Shown here in pieces: positions 19,596 through 27,868 of a DNA stretch of 64,000 nt (position 1 is the stretch's first letter; the number at the start of each line of letters is the position of its first letter). The stretch is from Streptomyces sp. T12 (GTDB lineage: Bacteria > Actinomycetota > Actinomycetes > Streptomycetales > Streptomycetaceae): NCBI RefSeq assembly GCF_028736035.1, contig NZ_CP117866.1:4278001-4342000 (forward strand). Reading direction: 5' to 3'. Position numbers and translations under genes: made by a program. Under the pieces are notes generated by a model. It saw only the letters and a program-made list of their open reading frames with translations, was not told the origin of the DNA and did not search any database.

Positions 19596-20357
19596 GTGGG
19601 CGCAGGGCACGCGCACCGGCTCTACCGGCACGGGCACTCGCCCGTGCACGGCCTGCCGCCGCACACCAAGCTCGCCGCCACGTTCGCGTTCGTGGTGGTC
19701 GTGGTGTCGACGCCGCGGGAGGTGATGTGGGCGTTCGGCCTGTACGCCGTACTGCTCGCGCTCGTCGCGTACGCCGCGCGCGTGCCCGCCGGGTTTCTGC
19801 TGAAGCGGCTGCTGATCGAGGTGCCGTTCGTCGCGTTCGCGGTGCTGATGCCGTTCGTGGCGGAGGGCGAGCGGGTCGAGGTGCTGGGCATGTCGCTGAG
19901 CGTCGGCGGACTGTGGGGCGCCTGGAACGTGCTCGCCAAGGGGACCTTGGGCGTCGCCGCCTCCGTACTCCTCGCCTCCACGACCGAGCTGCGTGAACTG
20001 CTCCTCGGCCTCCAGCGGTTGAAGCTTCCGCCGCTGCTCGTGCAGATCGCGTCCTTCATGATCCGGTACGGCGATGTCATCACGGACGAGATGCGGCGGA
20101 TGCGCATCGCCCGTGAGTCGCGCGGCTTCGAGGCGAAGGGCGTGCGCCACTGGGGCGTCCTCGCGAAGTCGGCGGGCGCGCTGTTCATCCGGTCCTACGA
20201 GCGTGGCGAGCGCGTGCATCTGGCCATGGTCAGCCGCGGGTACGCCGGTTCGATGCCGGTGATCGACGAGGTGACCGCGTCCCGGGCGCAGTGGTCGTAC
20301 GCCCTCGCCCTCCCCTTCGCCGCCCTCGTCGTCTGTCTGCTGGGATGGACCCTGTGA
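19596..20357 (+). CDS. cbiQ: Cobalt/nickel ECF transporter T component CbiQ
   Basis: 253 aa with about five membrane spans. The two cytoplasmic coupling motifs that dock onto the ATPase are present as ARESRGF (about residue 170) and VSRGYAG (about 212). GTG start one base after the cbiM stop codon. The stop overlaps the cbiO start (GTGA), so all three subunits should be made together. A His-rich N-terminus (GAGHAHRLYRHGHSPVHG) may handle metal. Confidence 0.93.
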   Translation: MGAGHAHRLYRHGHSPVHGLPPHTKLAATFAFVVVVVSTPREVMWAFGLYAVLLALVAYAARVPAGFLLKRLLIEVPFVAFAVLMPFVAEGERVEVLGMSLSVGGLWGAWNVLAKGTLGVAASVLLASTTELRELLLGLQRLKLPPLLVQIASFMIRYGDVITDEMRRMRIARESRGFEAKGVRHWGVLAKSAGALFIRSYERGERVHLAMVSRGYAGSMPVIDEVTASRAQWSYALALPFAALVVCLLGWTL

Positions 20358-21106
20358 GTACTGCTTCCCTGGAGGTCTCCGGCCTCGCCTTCGCCTACCC
20401 CGACGGCCACCAGGCCCTGTTCGGCGTGGACTTCTCGATCGCGCGCGGCGAGCGGGTCGCGCTGCTCGGGCCGAACGGCGCCGGCAAGACGACCCTCGTC
20501 CTCCACCTCAACGGCATCCTGACCGGCGGCACGGGCACCGTGCACGTCGCCGGGCTGCCCGTCGGCAAGCAGCACATGGCCGAGATCAGGCGCCGGGTCG
20601 GGATCGTCTTCCAGGACCCGGACGACCAGCTGTTCATGCCGACGGTCCGCGAGGACGTCGCCTTCGGTCCGGCGGCGGCCGGGCTCAAGGGCCCGGAGCT
20701 GGAGGAGCGGGTCGACCGGGCGCTGGAGCGGGTCGGCATGGCGGAGTTCAAGGACCGTCCGCCGCACCATCTCTCCTTCGGCCAGCGGCGCCGGGTCGCG
20801 GTGGCGACCGTGCTCGCGATGGAGCCGGAGATCCTCGTCCTGGACGAGCCGTCCTCCAACCTCGACCCCGCCTCCCGCCGCGAACTGGCCGACATCCTGC
20901 GCTCGTTGGACGTCACCGTGCTCATGGTCACGCACGACCTGCCGTACGCCCTGGAGCTGTGCCCGCGCTCCCTCATCCTCAGCGAGGGCGTGATCGCGGC
21001 GGACGGCAAGACGGCGGAGCTGCTGTCCGACGACGAGCTGATGCGCGCCCATCGCCTGGAGCTGCCGTTCGGCTTCGATCCGCGGTCCGTGACAATGGGC
21101 GCGTGA
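20354..21106 (+). CDS. cbiO: Cobalt/nickel ECF transporter ATPase CbiO
   Basis: 250 aa ABC ATPase powering CbiMN/Q. Walker A GPNGAGKT (about residues 37-44), Q-loop FQDPDDQ, signature LSFGQRR, Walker B ILVLDEPSSNLD and switch THD are all present. The glutamine-rich Q-loop DPDDQLF is typical of ECF ATPases. The GTG at 20354 overlaps the cbiQ stop by four bases and is preferred to an ATG nine bases upstream. Its own stop overlaps the start of the MarR gene ohrR, coupling metal uptake to a redox regulator. Confidence 0.94.
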   Translation: MSTASLEVSGLAFAYPDGHQALFGVDFSIARGERVALLGPNGAGKTTLVLHLNGILTGGTGTVHVAGLPVGKQHMAEIRRRVGIVFQDPDDQLFMPTVREDVAFGPAAAGLKGPELEERVDRALERVGMAEFKDRPPHHLSFGQRRRVAVATVLAMEPEILVLDEPSSNLDPASRRELADILRSLDVTVLMVTHDLPYALELCPRSLILSEGVIAADGKTAELLSDDELMRAHRLELPFGFDPRSVTMGA

Positions 21107-21564
21107 CGAACGAGGAGACCAAGGGCTCGCTGTTGCTCGACGAGCAACTGTGCTTCGCGCTGTACGCCGCTCAGCGCGCCGTGACGGCCGCCTATCGCCC
21201 GCTCCTCGACGAGCTCGGCCTCACCTACCCGCAGTACCTCGTCCTGCTGGTCCTCTGGGAGCGCGGCGAGATGACGGTGAAGGAACTGGCGGCTGCCCTT
21301 CGGCTCGACTACGGGACCGTCTCCCCGCTGCTGAAGCGGCTGGAGGCGGCGGGGCTGGTTCGGCGGGAGCGGTCGGCGCGGGACGAGCGGTCGGTGCTCG
21401 TCACGGTCACCAGCCAGGGCGAAGCGCTGCGGGAGCGCGCGGAGTGCGTACCGGGCGCGCTGCTCGCGGAGACCGGGCTCGGCGGCCCGGAGGTGGAGCG
21501 GCTGCGCAAGGAGCTGTGGCAGCTGGCGGCGAAGGCGACGGCGGTCGCCGACCGCAACCGCTGA
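21103..21564 (+). CDS. ohrR: MarR-family organic hydroperoxide sensor OhrR
   Basis: 153 aa winged-helix protein. The N-terminal block LLLDEQLCFALYAA carries the reactive cysteine of OhrR (about residue 15), which is oxidised by organic peroxides to release DNA. The helix-turn-helix and wing (MTVKELAAALRLDYGTVSPLLKRLEAAG, RERSARDERSVLVTVT) are complete. It precedes ohr, its usual target, by 130 bp on the same strand. Unusually, its GTG start overlaps the cbiO stop (GTGA), so it is probably read from both the transporter transcript and its own promoter. Confidence 0.93.
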   Translation: MTNEETKGSLLLDEQLCFALYAAQRAVTAAYRPLLDELGLTYPQYLVLLVLWERGEMTVKELAAALRLDYGTVSPLLKRLEAAGLVRRERSARDERSVLVTVTSQGEALRERAECVPGALLAETGLGGPEVERLRKELWQLAAKATAVADRNR

Positions 21565-21616
21565 TCTCGCCTTACCCATGGTTACTACCCCCTGGTAACA
21601 GCAAACCTCCTACCGG

Positions 21617-21642
21617 CAAGTACCTTGTGCACGATGTACTTG
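21617..21642. promoter_or_regulatory. Candidate OhrR operator upstream of ohr
   Basis: Inverted repeat CAAGTAC-N12-GTACTTG with a central GTGCAC palindrome, 52 bp before the ohr start. MarR-type OhrR proteins bind dyads of this size next to ohr. Confidence 0.5.
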
Positions 21643-21694
21643 TGCGCCCAGCGGCGCGCCGCACATTGACACAGCTTCTGGGGGAGGGCCAATC

Positions 21695-22144
21695 ATGACC
21701 GCCGAGGACACTGCCGTCGACACCCGTCCGACGAAGATCATGTACGTCGCCGAGGCCACCGCGCACGGCGGCCGGGACGGCTATGTCACCAGCCAGGACG
21801 GCCAGATCCAGCTCAAGGTCGCGATGCCGCCGGAGCTCGGCGGCGACGGCAACGGCACCAACCCCGAGCAGCTGTTCGCCGCCGGCTACAGCTCCTGCTT
21901 CCACAACGCGCTGATCCTGGTCGGCAACCGCGAGGGCTACGACCTCACCGGATCCACCGTCGCCGCCAAGGTCGGCATCGGCCCCAACAAGCACCGCGGC
22001 TACGGCCTCGCGGTCGCCCTCAGCGTCTCCCTGCCGGTGCTGGACGCGGACATCGCGGCCAAGCTGGTGGACGCGGCGCACGAGGTCTGCCCGTACTCCA
22101 ACGCGACCCGGGGGAACATCGACGTCACCATCCTGCTTGGGTAG
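21695..22144 (+). CDS. ohr: Organic hydroperoxide reductase Ohr
   Basis: 149 aa OsmC/Ohr-family thiol peroxidase that reduces organic hydroperoxides with a lipoyl cofactor. Both redox cysteines are in place: AAGYSSCFHN (about residue 68) and HEVCPYSNAT (about 132). The catalytic arginine-bearing N-terminal segment differs from the E. coli OsmC type. Start ATG with a GGGGGAGGG ribosome-binding site. OhrR is the presumed repressor. Confidence 0.95.
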   Translation: MTAEDTAVDTRPTKIMYVAEATAHGGRDGYVTSQDGQIQLKVAMPPELGGDGNGTNPEQLFAAGYSSCFHNALILVGNREGYDLTGSTVAAKVGIGPNKHRGYGLAVALSVSLPVLDADIAAKLVDAAHEVCPYSNATRGNIDVTILLG

Positions 22145-22180
22145 AAGGGCACCCGCACAAAGCAGGACGAGGAGACGGAC

Positions 22181-23338
22181 GTGAGCGTGAACGGCACAGT
22201 GGCCGAGGGCTTCGAGCCGGTCAGGGAGACGTTCGCACGGAACTTCGCCGCGCTCGGCGAGCGGGGCGCCGCCGTCGCCGTGTACCGGGACGGGCGCAAG
22301 GTCGTCGACCTGTGGGCCGGCACGAAGGACGTCGACGGTACGCAGGCGTGGCAGCACGGCACCGCGCAGGTCGTGCGCTCGGCGACCAAGGGCGTCGCCG
22401 CCGCCGTACTTCTCCTCCTGCACCAGCGCGGAGATCTGGACCTGGACGCCCCCGTGGGCGATTACTGGCCGGAGTTCAAGGCGCACGGCAAGGAGCGGCT
22501 GCTGGTCCGGCATGTGCTGAACCACCGCGCCGGGCTCCCGGTGCTCGACCGCCCGCTCACGCCCGAGGAGGCGCTGGACCCGCATCGCGGCCCGGCGGCG
22601 GTGGCCGCGCAGGCGCCCGCGTGGGAGCCGGGCACCGACCACGGCTATCACGCGCTGACGTACGGCTGGCTGCTGGACGAACTGGTCCGGCGGGTGACGG
22701 GGCGGTGGGCCGGCGAGTGGCTCGCAGCGGAGGTCGCCGGGCCGCTGGGCCTGGACCTGTGGCTGGGGCTGCCGGAGTCGGAGGCGGGACGGGTGGGCCG
22801 TACCGGCCGGGTCGAGGGCCCCGAGCCGGTGGGCGGACTGCGCTCACGCCCGAAGCGCTCGGTCACCGAGGCCTACGACGACCCGAACTCCCTCACCCGC
22901 CGCGCGTTCGCCGCGATCACCCCGTTCCCCGACCAGAACGACCCTGCCTACCGCGCCGCCGCCCTCCCCGCGACGAACGGCATCGCGACGGCCGACGGTC
23001 TGGCCCGCTTCTACGCCACGCTGATCGGCGAGGTCGACGGTGTACGGCTCTTCGACCCGGCGACGGTGGAGCTCGCTCGGGCGCAGGAGTCGGCGGGCCC
23101 GGACCGCGTCCTGGTCGTGGGCACCCGCTTCGGGCTCGGCTACATGCTGCACGGCACCGCGTCGCCCCTGCTGGGACCGGGTTCCTTCGGCCACCCCGGC
23201 CGCGGCGGCGCCCTCGGCTTCGCCGACCCGGAGGCGGGGATCGCGTTCGGCTATGTGACGAACGGCTTCCGCAAGACGGTGACGGCGGATCCGAGGGCGC
23301 AGGGGTTGATACGGGCGGTGCGGGCGGCGCTCGGGTAG
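22181..23338 (+). CDS. Serine hydrolase, class C beta-lactamase/esterase family
   Basis: 385 aa. The nucleophile motif is SATK (SxxK, about residue 68) and the second motif appears as YHALTYG (about 155). There is no signal peptide, so it is probably cytoplasmic. Family members include EstB-type esterases and D-aminopeptidases, and true beta-lactam hydrolysis is unlikely without export. The GTG start has a GAGGAGA ribosome-binding site 7 nt upstream. It follows ohr by 36 bp and may be in the same transcript. Confidence 0.88.
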   Translation: MSVNGTVAEGFEPVRETFARNFAALGERGAAVAVYRDGRKVVDLWAGTKDVDGTQAWQHGTAQVVRSATKGVAAAVLLLLHQRGDLDLDAPVGDYWPEFKAHGKERLLVRHVLNHRAGLPVLDRPLTPEEALDPHRGPAAVAAQAPAWEPGTDHGYHALTYGWLLDELVRRVTGRWAGEWLAAEVAGPLGLDLWLGLPESEAGRVGRTGRVEGPEPVGGLRSRPKRSVTEAYDDPNSLTRRAFAAITPFPDQNDPAYRAAALPATNGIATADGLARFYATLIGEVDGVRLFDPATVELARAQESAGPDRVLVVGTRFGLGYMLHGTASPLLGPGSFGHPGRGGALGFADPEAGIAFGYVTNGFRKTVTADPRAQGLIRAVRAALG

Positions 23339-23346
23339 CGGTCGGT

Positions 23347-23622
23347 TCAGGCGTGGATGGGGTGCGACGTGCGCCCCGACGCCTGGTCGATCTCCCCGTG
23401 CGCCTTGGTGAGCATCTGCATCGCCAGCTCGTTCAGCGCGCGGGCACCGGCGATCTCCTCACCGACGCGTGGCTGATTCGCGTCCGTGTGGTGCCGTGAG
23501 GCGTGCCCGTGGGCCCGTACCTCGGTGCCGTCGGGGAGCCGCACCATCGCGACTGCCCTGGTGTGCGTGTCGTCCTCCTGGAACTCCAGCTCGACATGCC
23601 ATCCCACTGCGGTGTGCATCAT
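23347..23622 (-). CDS. DUF1876 family protein
   Basis: 91 aa, a small actinobacterial family of unknown function with a beta-rich first half (WHVELEFQEDDTHTRAVAMV) and a helical second half (ARALNELAMQMLTKAHGEI). Two adjacent ATG codons (23622 and 23619) follow a very strong GGAGGTGAT ribosome-binding site; spacing suits either. It is convergent with the serine hydrolase gene. The strong ribosome-binding site suggests high expression, as for stress-induced small proteins. Confidence 0.78.
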   Translation of the reverse strand: MMHTAVGWHVELEFQEDDTHTRAVAMVRLPDGTEVRAHGHASRHHTDANQPRVGEEIAGARALNELAMQMLTKAHGEIDQASGRTSHPIHA

Positions 23623-23679
23623 GACGATCACCTCCGGAAGTTCTGCTTCCAGGGTGCGCCTCGGAAGGGCCCGCCGACT

Positions 23680-23725
23680 AGTCGGGCTCGGTGCCCAGTC
23701 GGGCTCGGCCCCTAGTCGGGCTCGG
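23680..23725. repeat. 17-bp tandem repeat over the stop codon, about 2.7 copies
   Basis: The core AGTCGGGCTCGG starts at 23680, 23697 and 23714, exactly 17 bp apart. The copy at 23714 contains the end of the TIR gene, and its TAG stop (23712-23714) is repeated as a TAG-like triplet in another copy. Confidence 0.85.
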
Positions 23726-25181
23726 CGAGCTCCTCGGGCCGCGGGGCCGGGGTCGGGCGCCTGGTGCGGGCGGGGGCGCTGAGGGCGGTCACCCGGTCGG
23801 CGAGCAGGGCGATCCGCTCGGCGGCCTCGGTCGCCAGGTCGGTGCGCAGCCGGCGCTGGTGGCGCAGCGCGAGTTCCATGGTGGACAGGGCCAGAGCCGC
23901 GCCGACCAGGACCACGACCGCCAGCGTGACGTGGACACGCGGCCTGCCCTCCCCCGCCGCGTCGAAGGCGAGCCCGGACGCCACGGCCAGGGCCGTGACC
24001 AGGGCCAGCCCCACGCAGTAGCCGCCGAGGATCCAGGGGTGGTCCTGGCACAGCCACCGCACGCGGGAGCGCCGCGCCTCGTCCGCCAGCCGCCCGAGCG
24101 CCCTGCGCATGTCCGTCAGCTCCCAGTCGGCCTTCTCGCGCTGCTCGCGGGAGAGCGGCGGCCGCGACTCGGCCAGGCGGAGCTCCAGCCGCGCGATCGC
24201 CCGGCGCAGCACGGGCCGGGTCACCCGGTCCGGCAGGCCCTGCGGCCAGCGGGCCCACAGGTCGGCGTCGCGCCGCTTGAGGCGGATGTGGGTGGCGGCC
24301 GTGTGCGCGACGGCGAGGCCCATGACCAGCAGCAGGGCCAAAGACCCCCACATGCCCTTGTCGCCCCACATCTGAAGCGCCGGGAACAGCCCGATCAGCA
24401 CGAGCCCCGCGCCCATCGGCCAGGTCTGCCGGACGTACGTCTGATGCTTGACGGCGTGCAGGTCGCGTTCCCAGCTGTCGATGGGGCGGCGGAGCAGGAA
24501 GCGGCCGACGGCGACCGCGACGAGCGGCGCGCACAGCAGCAGGCAGCCTCCCAGGGTGGCGTACAGGGTCCACGGAAGGCCGTCCCCGCGCGCCCAGCCG
24601 TCGTCCTGGGGCAGTGCGGGGACCCCGAGCAGCGCCGCGCCGGCCAGCAGCGCGGTGAGGACGCCGAGCCACCGTCCCGGCCGGTGTCCCGGCGGTGGCG
24701 GCGGGACGGGCCGCCAGGTCCGGGAGACGTCGGTCTCCAGTACGGCGATCAGTTCCGCGAGGTCGTCCTCGAAGCGGGCCGCGCGCAGCGACTGGGCGTT
24801 GCGGTGGGCCAGTTCCCGGACGGGCCACGGCAGTTGGTCCGGCCTCGGCGGGGCGGCGCCGTCCAGCAGCAGGGGGACGACGGTCTTGCCGGTGTGCAGG
24901 GCCTGGTCGATCTCCCGGCGGACCCAGTCCGCCTCGTCGTCCAGCCGCAGCCCGCCGGACGGGCCCCGCGCCTGCAGCCAGCCCCGGTGCACGACCACGA
25001 GCAGCACCTCGCAGTCCGCCACCCGCTCCCGCAGCGTGTCCGGGTACCGCTGCCCCGGCACGATGGACGCGACGTCGCGGAAGACCTGGTCCTCGCCGAA
25101 GTGCTGTTCGAGCCGGTCGTACAGTTCCCGCACGACGTCTTCGTGATCGCCTCTGCGGTAGTTGATGAAGATGCCGCCCAC
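23712..25181 (-). CDS. TIR-domain protein with a multi-span membrane region
   Basis: 489 aa. Residues 1 to about 140 are a bacterial TIR (TIR_2) domain: GGIFINYRR at the extreme N-terminus, the VFRDVASIVPG loop, LLVVVHRGWL and the later WVRREIDQAL. After a Pro-rich linker (PVPPPPPGH) come about six hydrophobic segments in three pairs (about 160-225, 255-300 and 385-440), separated by a charged helical region. TIR domains of this kind act as NAD+ hydrolases or cyclases in anti-phage systems, or as adaptors. The catalytic glutamate is not certain by eye. The GTG at 25181 is chosen because TAGGGT lies 7 nt upstream; GTG at 25190 is an alternative. Confidence 0.82.
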   Translation of the reverse strand: MGGIFINYRRGDHEDVVRELYDRLEQHFGEDQVFRDVASIVPGQRYPDTLRERVADCEVLLVVVHRGWLQARGPSGGLRLDDEADWVRREIDQALHTGKTVVPLLLDGAAPPRPDQLPWPVRELAHRNAQSLRAARFEDDLAELIAVLETDVSRTWRPVPPPPPGHRPGRWLGVLTALLAGAALLGVPALPQDDGWARGDGLPWTLYATLGGCLLLCAPLVAVAVGRFLLRRPIDSWERDLHAVKHQTYVRQTWPMGAGLVLIGLFPALQMWGDKGMWGSLALLLVMGLAVAHTAATHIRLKRRDADLWARWPQGLPDRVTRPVLRRAIARLELRLAESRPPLSREQREKADWELTDMRRALGRLADEARRSRVRWLCQDHPWILGGYCVGLALVTALAVASGLAFDAAGEGRPRVHVTLAVVVLVGAALALSTMELALRHQRRLRTDLATEAAERIALLADRVTALSAPARTRRPTPAPRPEELAEPD

Positions 25182-25188
25182 GCCGCAC

Positions 25189-25194
25189 ACCCTA
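25189..25194 (-). promoter_or_regulatory. -10 hexamer of the TIR gene
   Basis: TAGGGT ends 7 nt before the GTG at 25181, indicating a leaderless mRNA and helping to choose that start. Confidence 0.45.
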
Positions 25195-25212
25195 GAGCGA
25201 CAGGAACGGTCC

Positions 25213-25677
25213 ATGGACGCCCGTGAACAGGCTTGCGCCTTCTGCGAGATCGTCGCCGGCACCGGCAGGGCACGGGTGGTGTACGAGGACGCGCACACCC
25301 TCGCCTTCTTCCCGCTGGCGCCCGCGACGCGCGGGCACACGCTGGTCGTGCCCAGGGCGCATTCGGCGGACCTGTGGGCGATGGACGAGGCGGACGCCCA
25401 ACGCCTGTTCCACGCCGTGACGGTGGTGGGCAGGGCGCTGCGCGCGGTCCTCGAACCCGACGGCATGAACGTCATCAACTCCGCGGGCGCGGTGGCCTCG
25501 CAGTCCGTGTTCCACACCCATGTGCACCTCGTGCCGCGCCGGCCGGGGGACGCGATGGGGCCCATCTGGCCGCCGAAGGGGGCGGGGTTCCGGGACGAGG
25601 ACGCCGACGGGGCCGAGGCAGTCGCGGACGCGCTCGCCGCCCGCATCTGCGAGGCGATCGCGGGTCCGGCGCGCTGA
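25213..25677 (+). CDS. HIT-family nucleotide hydrolase/transferase
   Basis: 154 aa. The histidine triad is FHTHVHLVP (about residues 101-109), and the N-terminal CAFCEIVAG and the HTLVVPRAH block are typical of the Fhit/HinT branch. It should hydrolyse AMP-linked small molecules such as dinucleoside polyphosphates or adenylated amines. The ATG has a CAGGAAC ribosome-binding site. It is divergent from the TIR gene across 31 bp, so their promoters overlap. Confidence 0.9.
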   Translation: MDAREQACAFCEIVAGTGRARVVYEDAHTLAFFPLAPATRGHTLVVPRAHSADLWAMDEADAQRLFHAVTVVGRALRAVLEPDGMNVINSAGAVASQSVFHTHVHLVPRRPGDAMGPIWPPKGAGFRDEDADGAEAVADALAARICEAIAGPAR

Positions 25678-25679
25678 GT

Positions 25680-26129
25680 TCACAGGGCGATGACGACGAG
25701 CGCGAGGTCGGCGAGCAGCAAGGGCGAGTAGAACAGCAGTAACGTCGGCGTGAGCCAGACCTCCGGCCAGGGCATCCGCGACAGATACGGCGCCACGTTC
25801 ATGGACAGCACCTCGACCGTGCTGTCGGGGACCCGGGCGGCGTCGTAGAGGCGGCGAAAGGCCCTCTCCTGGCGCAGGAAGAAGCAGTCCAGGTACCAGA
25901 AGCAGAGCAGCGGCACCACGCCGACGGCCGCGAGCTGCCAGCTGAGGCGGCTGGCGGAGAGCGCCAGCAGACCCGCGGCCAGGGTCAGCGCCCAGCCCTT
26001 GACGAGAAACGAGTTGGTGCCCAAGCGGGTGATCGTCGCCTGGATGAACTCAAGATGCTTGATCCGGTCGGCGTCCAGCGGCGCCCTGCCGTCGACGCCC
26101 GCGCCCGACCCCTCACTCAGCGCAGTCAC
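25680..26129 (-). CDS. Small membrane protein with three to four spans, unknown
   Basis: 149 aa. After a cytoplasmic N-terminus comes HLEFIQATITRLGTNSFLVKGW, then TM1 and TM2 (about residues 42-80), a polar segment (LRQERAFRRLYDAARV) and one or two C-terminal spans (about 122-149). I recall similar FIQ...NSF..KGW proteins in many bacteria, often without annotation and sometimes near TIR or nucleotide-signalling genes, but I cannot confirm that. It converges on the HIT gene with a 2-bp gap and lies about 500 bp from the TIR gene. A membrane effector role is a guess. Confidence 0.7.
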   Translation of the reverse strand: MTALSEGSGAGVDGRAPLDADRIKHLEFIQATITRLGTNSFLVKGWALTLAAGLLALSASRLSWQLAAVGVVPLLCFWYLDCFFLRQERAFRRLYDAARVPDSTVEVLSMNVAPYLSRMPWPEVWLTPTLLLFYSPLLLADLALVVIAL

Positions 26130-26346
26130 AGCCCCGCCCCCCTAGGTGAAGTTTTCGCACGCCCGATCGTAGTGGCGGAGCAAAGACCGCAACTCGGGAT
26201 CAGTGAGACTCGGCACACTCTCTTCGGTGACCGGCTCCGCCCTGCTTCCATGGAGATGTCCCGTTCCACGGAGATGTCGCGCGCCGGACCTGGCCCCGCC
26301 GCCAACGCCACCTCCCCCGTTCACCGCTCCGGGCCACATCGAGGAC

Positions 26347-27843
26347 ATGCGCTGCTGCTTCTCCGCCCACCTCCCCGCTCTCGCAGCACTGTCGGCCTTC
26401 CCCGGCCCCTGCGAGGTGCTGCGCTCCGGCGCGCGCCTCGCCCCTGCCCTCCTGCGCACGGCCTCGACCGCCATGCAGCGGGCGCGCTCCCACCACCCCG
26501 ACGACCTGACCGCCGTCAATCTGGAACTGGTCACCCTCACCGAGGACACCGCCGTCATCACCTGGTACACCGGCATCCCCGGCACCGACGACGGCCTGGG
26601 GCACCCCCTGCCCGCGATCACCGAGGGTGAGGTCGCCTACGGCACCCATCCCTCCCGGCTCAACCGCACCGCGTCCGAGGGCCGGCCGACCGCCCACCAC
26701 CAGGTCGAGCTGACCGGCCTGGAGCCGGGGCAGACGTACTACTACCAGGCCCGCTCACGAGGCGTGGCCGCCACACCCACCCCGCTGCACCTGGTGCGCG
26801 GCAACGCGGTGGGCACCTCGACGTTCGGGTTCGGTTCGGGCGGCGGGCCGTACTCCTTCACCACCCCGCAGCCCCCGCCCGGCCGGCTCCTGCTGTCGGT
26901 CGCTCTCTGCAACGACCTGCACCTCGGCGAGACCACCGCGGGCCTGGTCGGCGGCCTGCCCCTGCCGCGCGGGGTGTCGCAGCAGCCGGGGCGTGCGCCG
27001 TATCCGGAGCTCATGAGCCGGGCCCTGGTCGAGGAGGCCCGCCGGCGCGGGGCCGACCTGCTGCTGGCCGGGGGCGACATCTCGGCCGGCGGAGCCGCTC
27101 ACGACCTGCGCGAGGCCCGGCGGATCCTGGACGGCTTCGGCACGCACGGGCGAGACTACTTCGTCGTACGCGGCAATCACGACCGTTCCCAGGACACCAG
27201 CACCTTCCGTACCGCGTTCGCGGGTGGCGTCGGTCGCGACGACGGGCTGGAGTACTTCGCCCGTGACCTCGGCGGACTGCGGATCATCGGCCTCGACACG
27301 TACGTCAAGACCGGCAACGGCGCCGACGCGGGCGGGCTCGGGGCCGAGCAACTGGCTTGGTTCCGGGCGAGGTTGAGGGAAGCGCCGGACCAGCCGACGC
27401 TGGTGTTCGGCCACCATCCGCTGACCGTGCGGGACTCGGTCTTCCCGGTGACCCGCGGCCATTGCCTGGACCGCCGCCAGGCCCGTGCCGTCGTGGACGC
27501 CTACGCGTCCGCACCCGGCGTCTTCCTCCACCACGCGGGCCACACGCACCGCAACAAGCGCACCGTGCTGACGCGGGCCCCGCACGTCACCCAGCAGGAG
27601 GTCGCCGCCGCCAAGGAGTACCCCGGCGGCTTCACCCTCCTGCGCATCCACTCCGGCGGCTACGCCCTCAACCACTACAAGTCCGGCGACCTGGCGGCCC
27701 GGCAGTGGAGCGAGCGCAGCCGCCGGGTGGCCGCGGGTCTTTGGCCCCACCATGCCCTGGGCCGGTCGGTCACCGACCGCAACAGCGTGACCTCGCACGA
27801 CCTGTCGGGGGTCACGGTTTCACGGGGCGTGAATCGCATGTAA
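26347..27843 (+). CDS. Metallophosphoesterase with N-terminal Fn3-like domain
   Basis: 498 aa. An N-terminal beta-sandwich (about residues 50-170) with LTGLEPGQTYYYQARS resembles the Fn3-like domain of purple acid phosphatases. The calcineurin-like core then gives all metal motifs: DLHLGE, GGDIS, GNHD, GHHP and GHTHRN. It should hydrolyse phosphomonoesters or diesters with two metal ions. No convincing signal peptide is seen from the ATG at 26347. An upstream in-frame extension to 26203 is Pro/Arg-rich and unlikely. Confidence 0.85.
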   Translation: MRCCFSAHLPALAALSAFPGPCEVLRSGARLAPALLRTASTAMQRARSHHPDDLTAVNLELVTLTEDTAVITWYTGIPGTDDGLGHPLPAITEGEVAYGTHPSRLNRTASEGRPTAHHQVELTGLEPGQTYYYQARSRGVAATPTPLHLVRGNAVGTSTFGFGSGGGPYSFTTPQPPPGRLLLSVALCNDLHLGETTAGLVGGLPLPRGVSQQPGRAPYPELMSRALVEEARRRGADLLLAGGDISAGGAAHDLREARRILDGFGTHGRDYFVVRGNHDRSQDTSTFRTAFAGGVGRDDGLEYFARDLGGLRIIGLDTYVKTGNGADAGGLGAEQLAWFRARLREAPDQPTLVFGHHPLTVRDSVFPVTRGHCLDRRQARAVVDAYASAPGVFLHHAGHTHRNKRTVLTRAPHVTQQEVAAAKEYPGGFTLLRIHSGGYALNHYKSGDLAARQWSERSRRVAAGLWPHHALGRSVTDRNSVTSHDLSGVTVSRGVNRM

Positions 27844-27856
27844 CAGCGAGTGTCCG

Positions 27857-27862
27857 TAGCAT
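27857..27862 (+). promoter_or_regulatory. -10 hexamer of the methyltransferase at 27869
   Basis: TAGCAT ends 6 nt before the ATG, predicting a leaderless transcript. Confidence 0.5.
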
Positions 27863-27868
27863 CGAAGC

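Noticed and set aside
22181..23338. A secreted beta-lactamase giving resistance
   Set aside because: No signal peptide and the second motif fits esterase-like serine hydrolases better.
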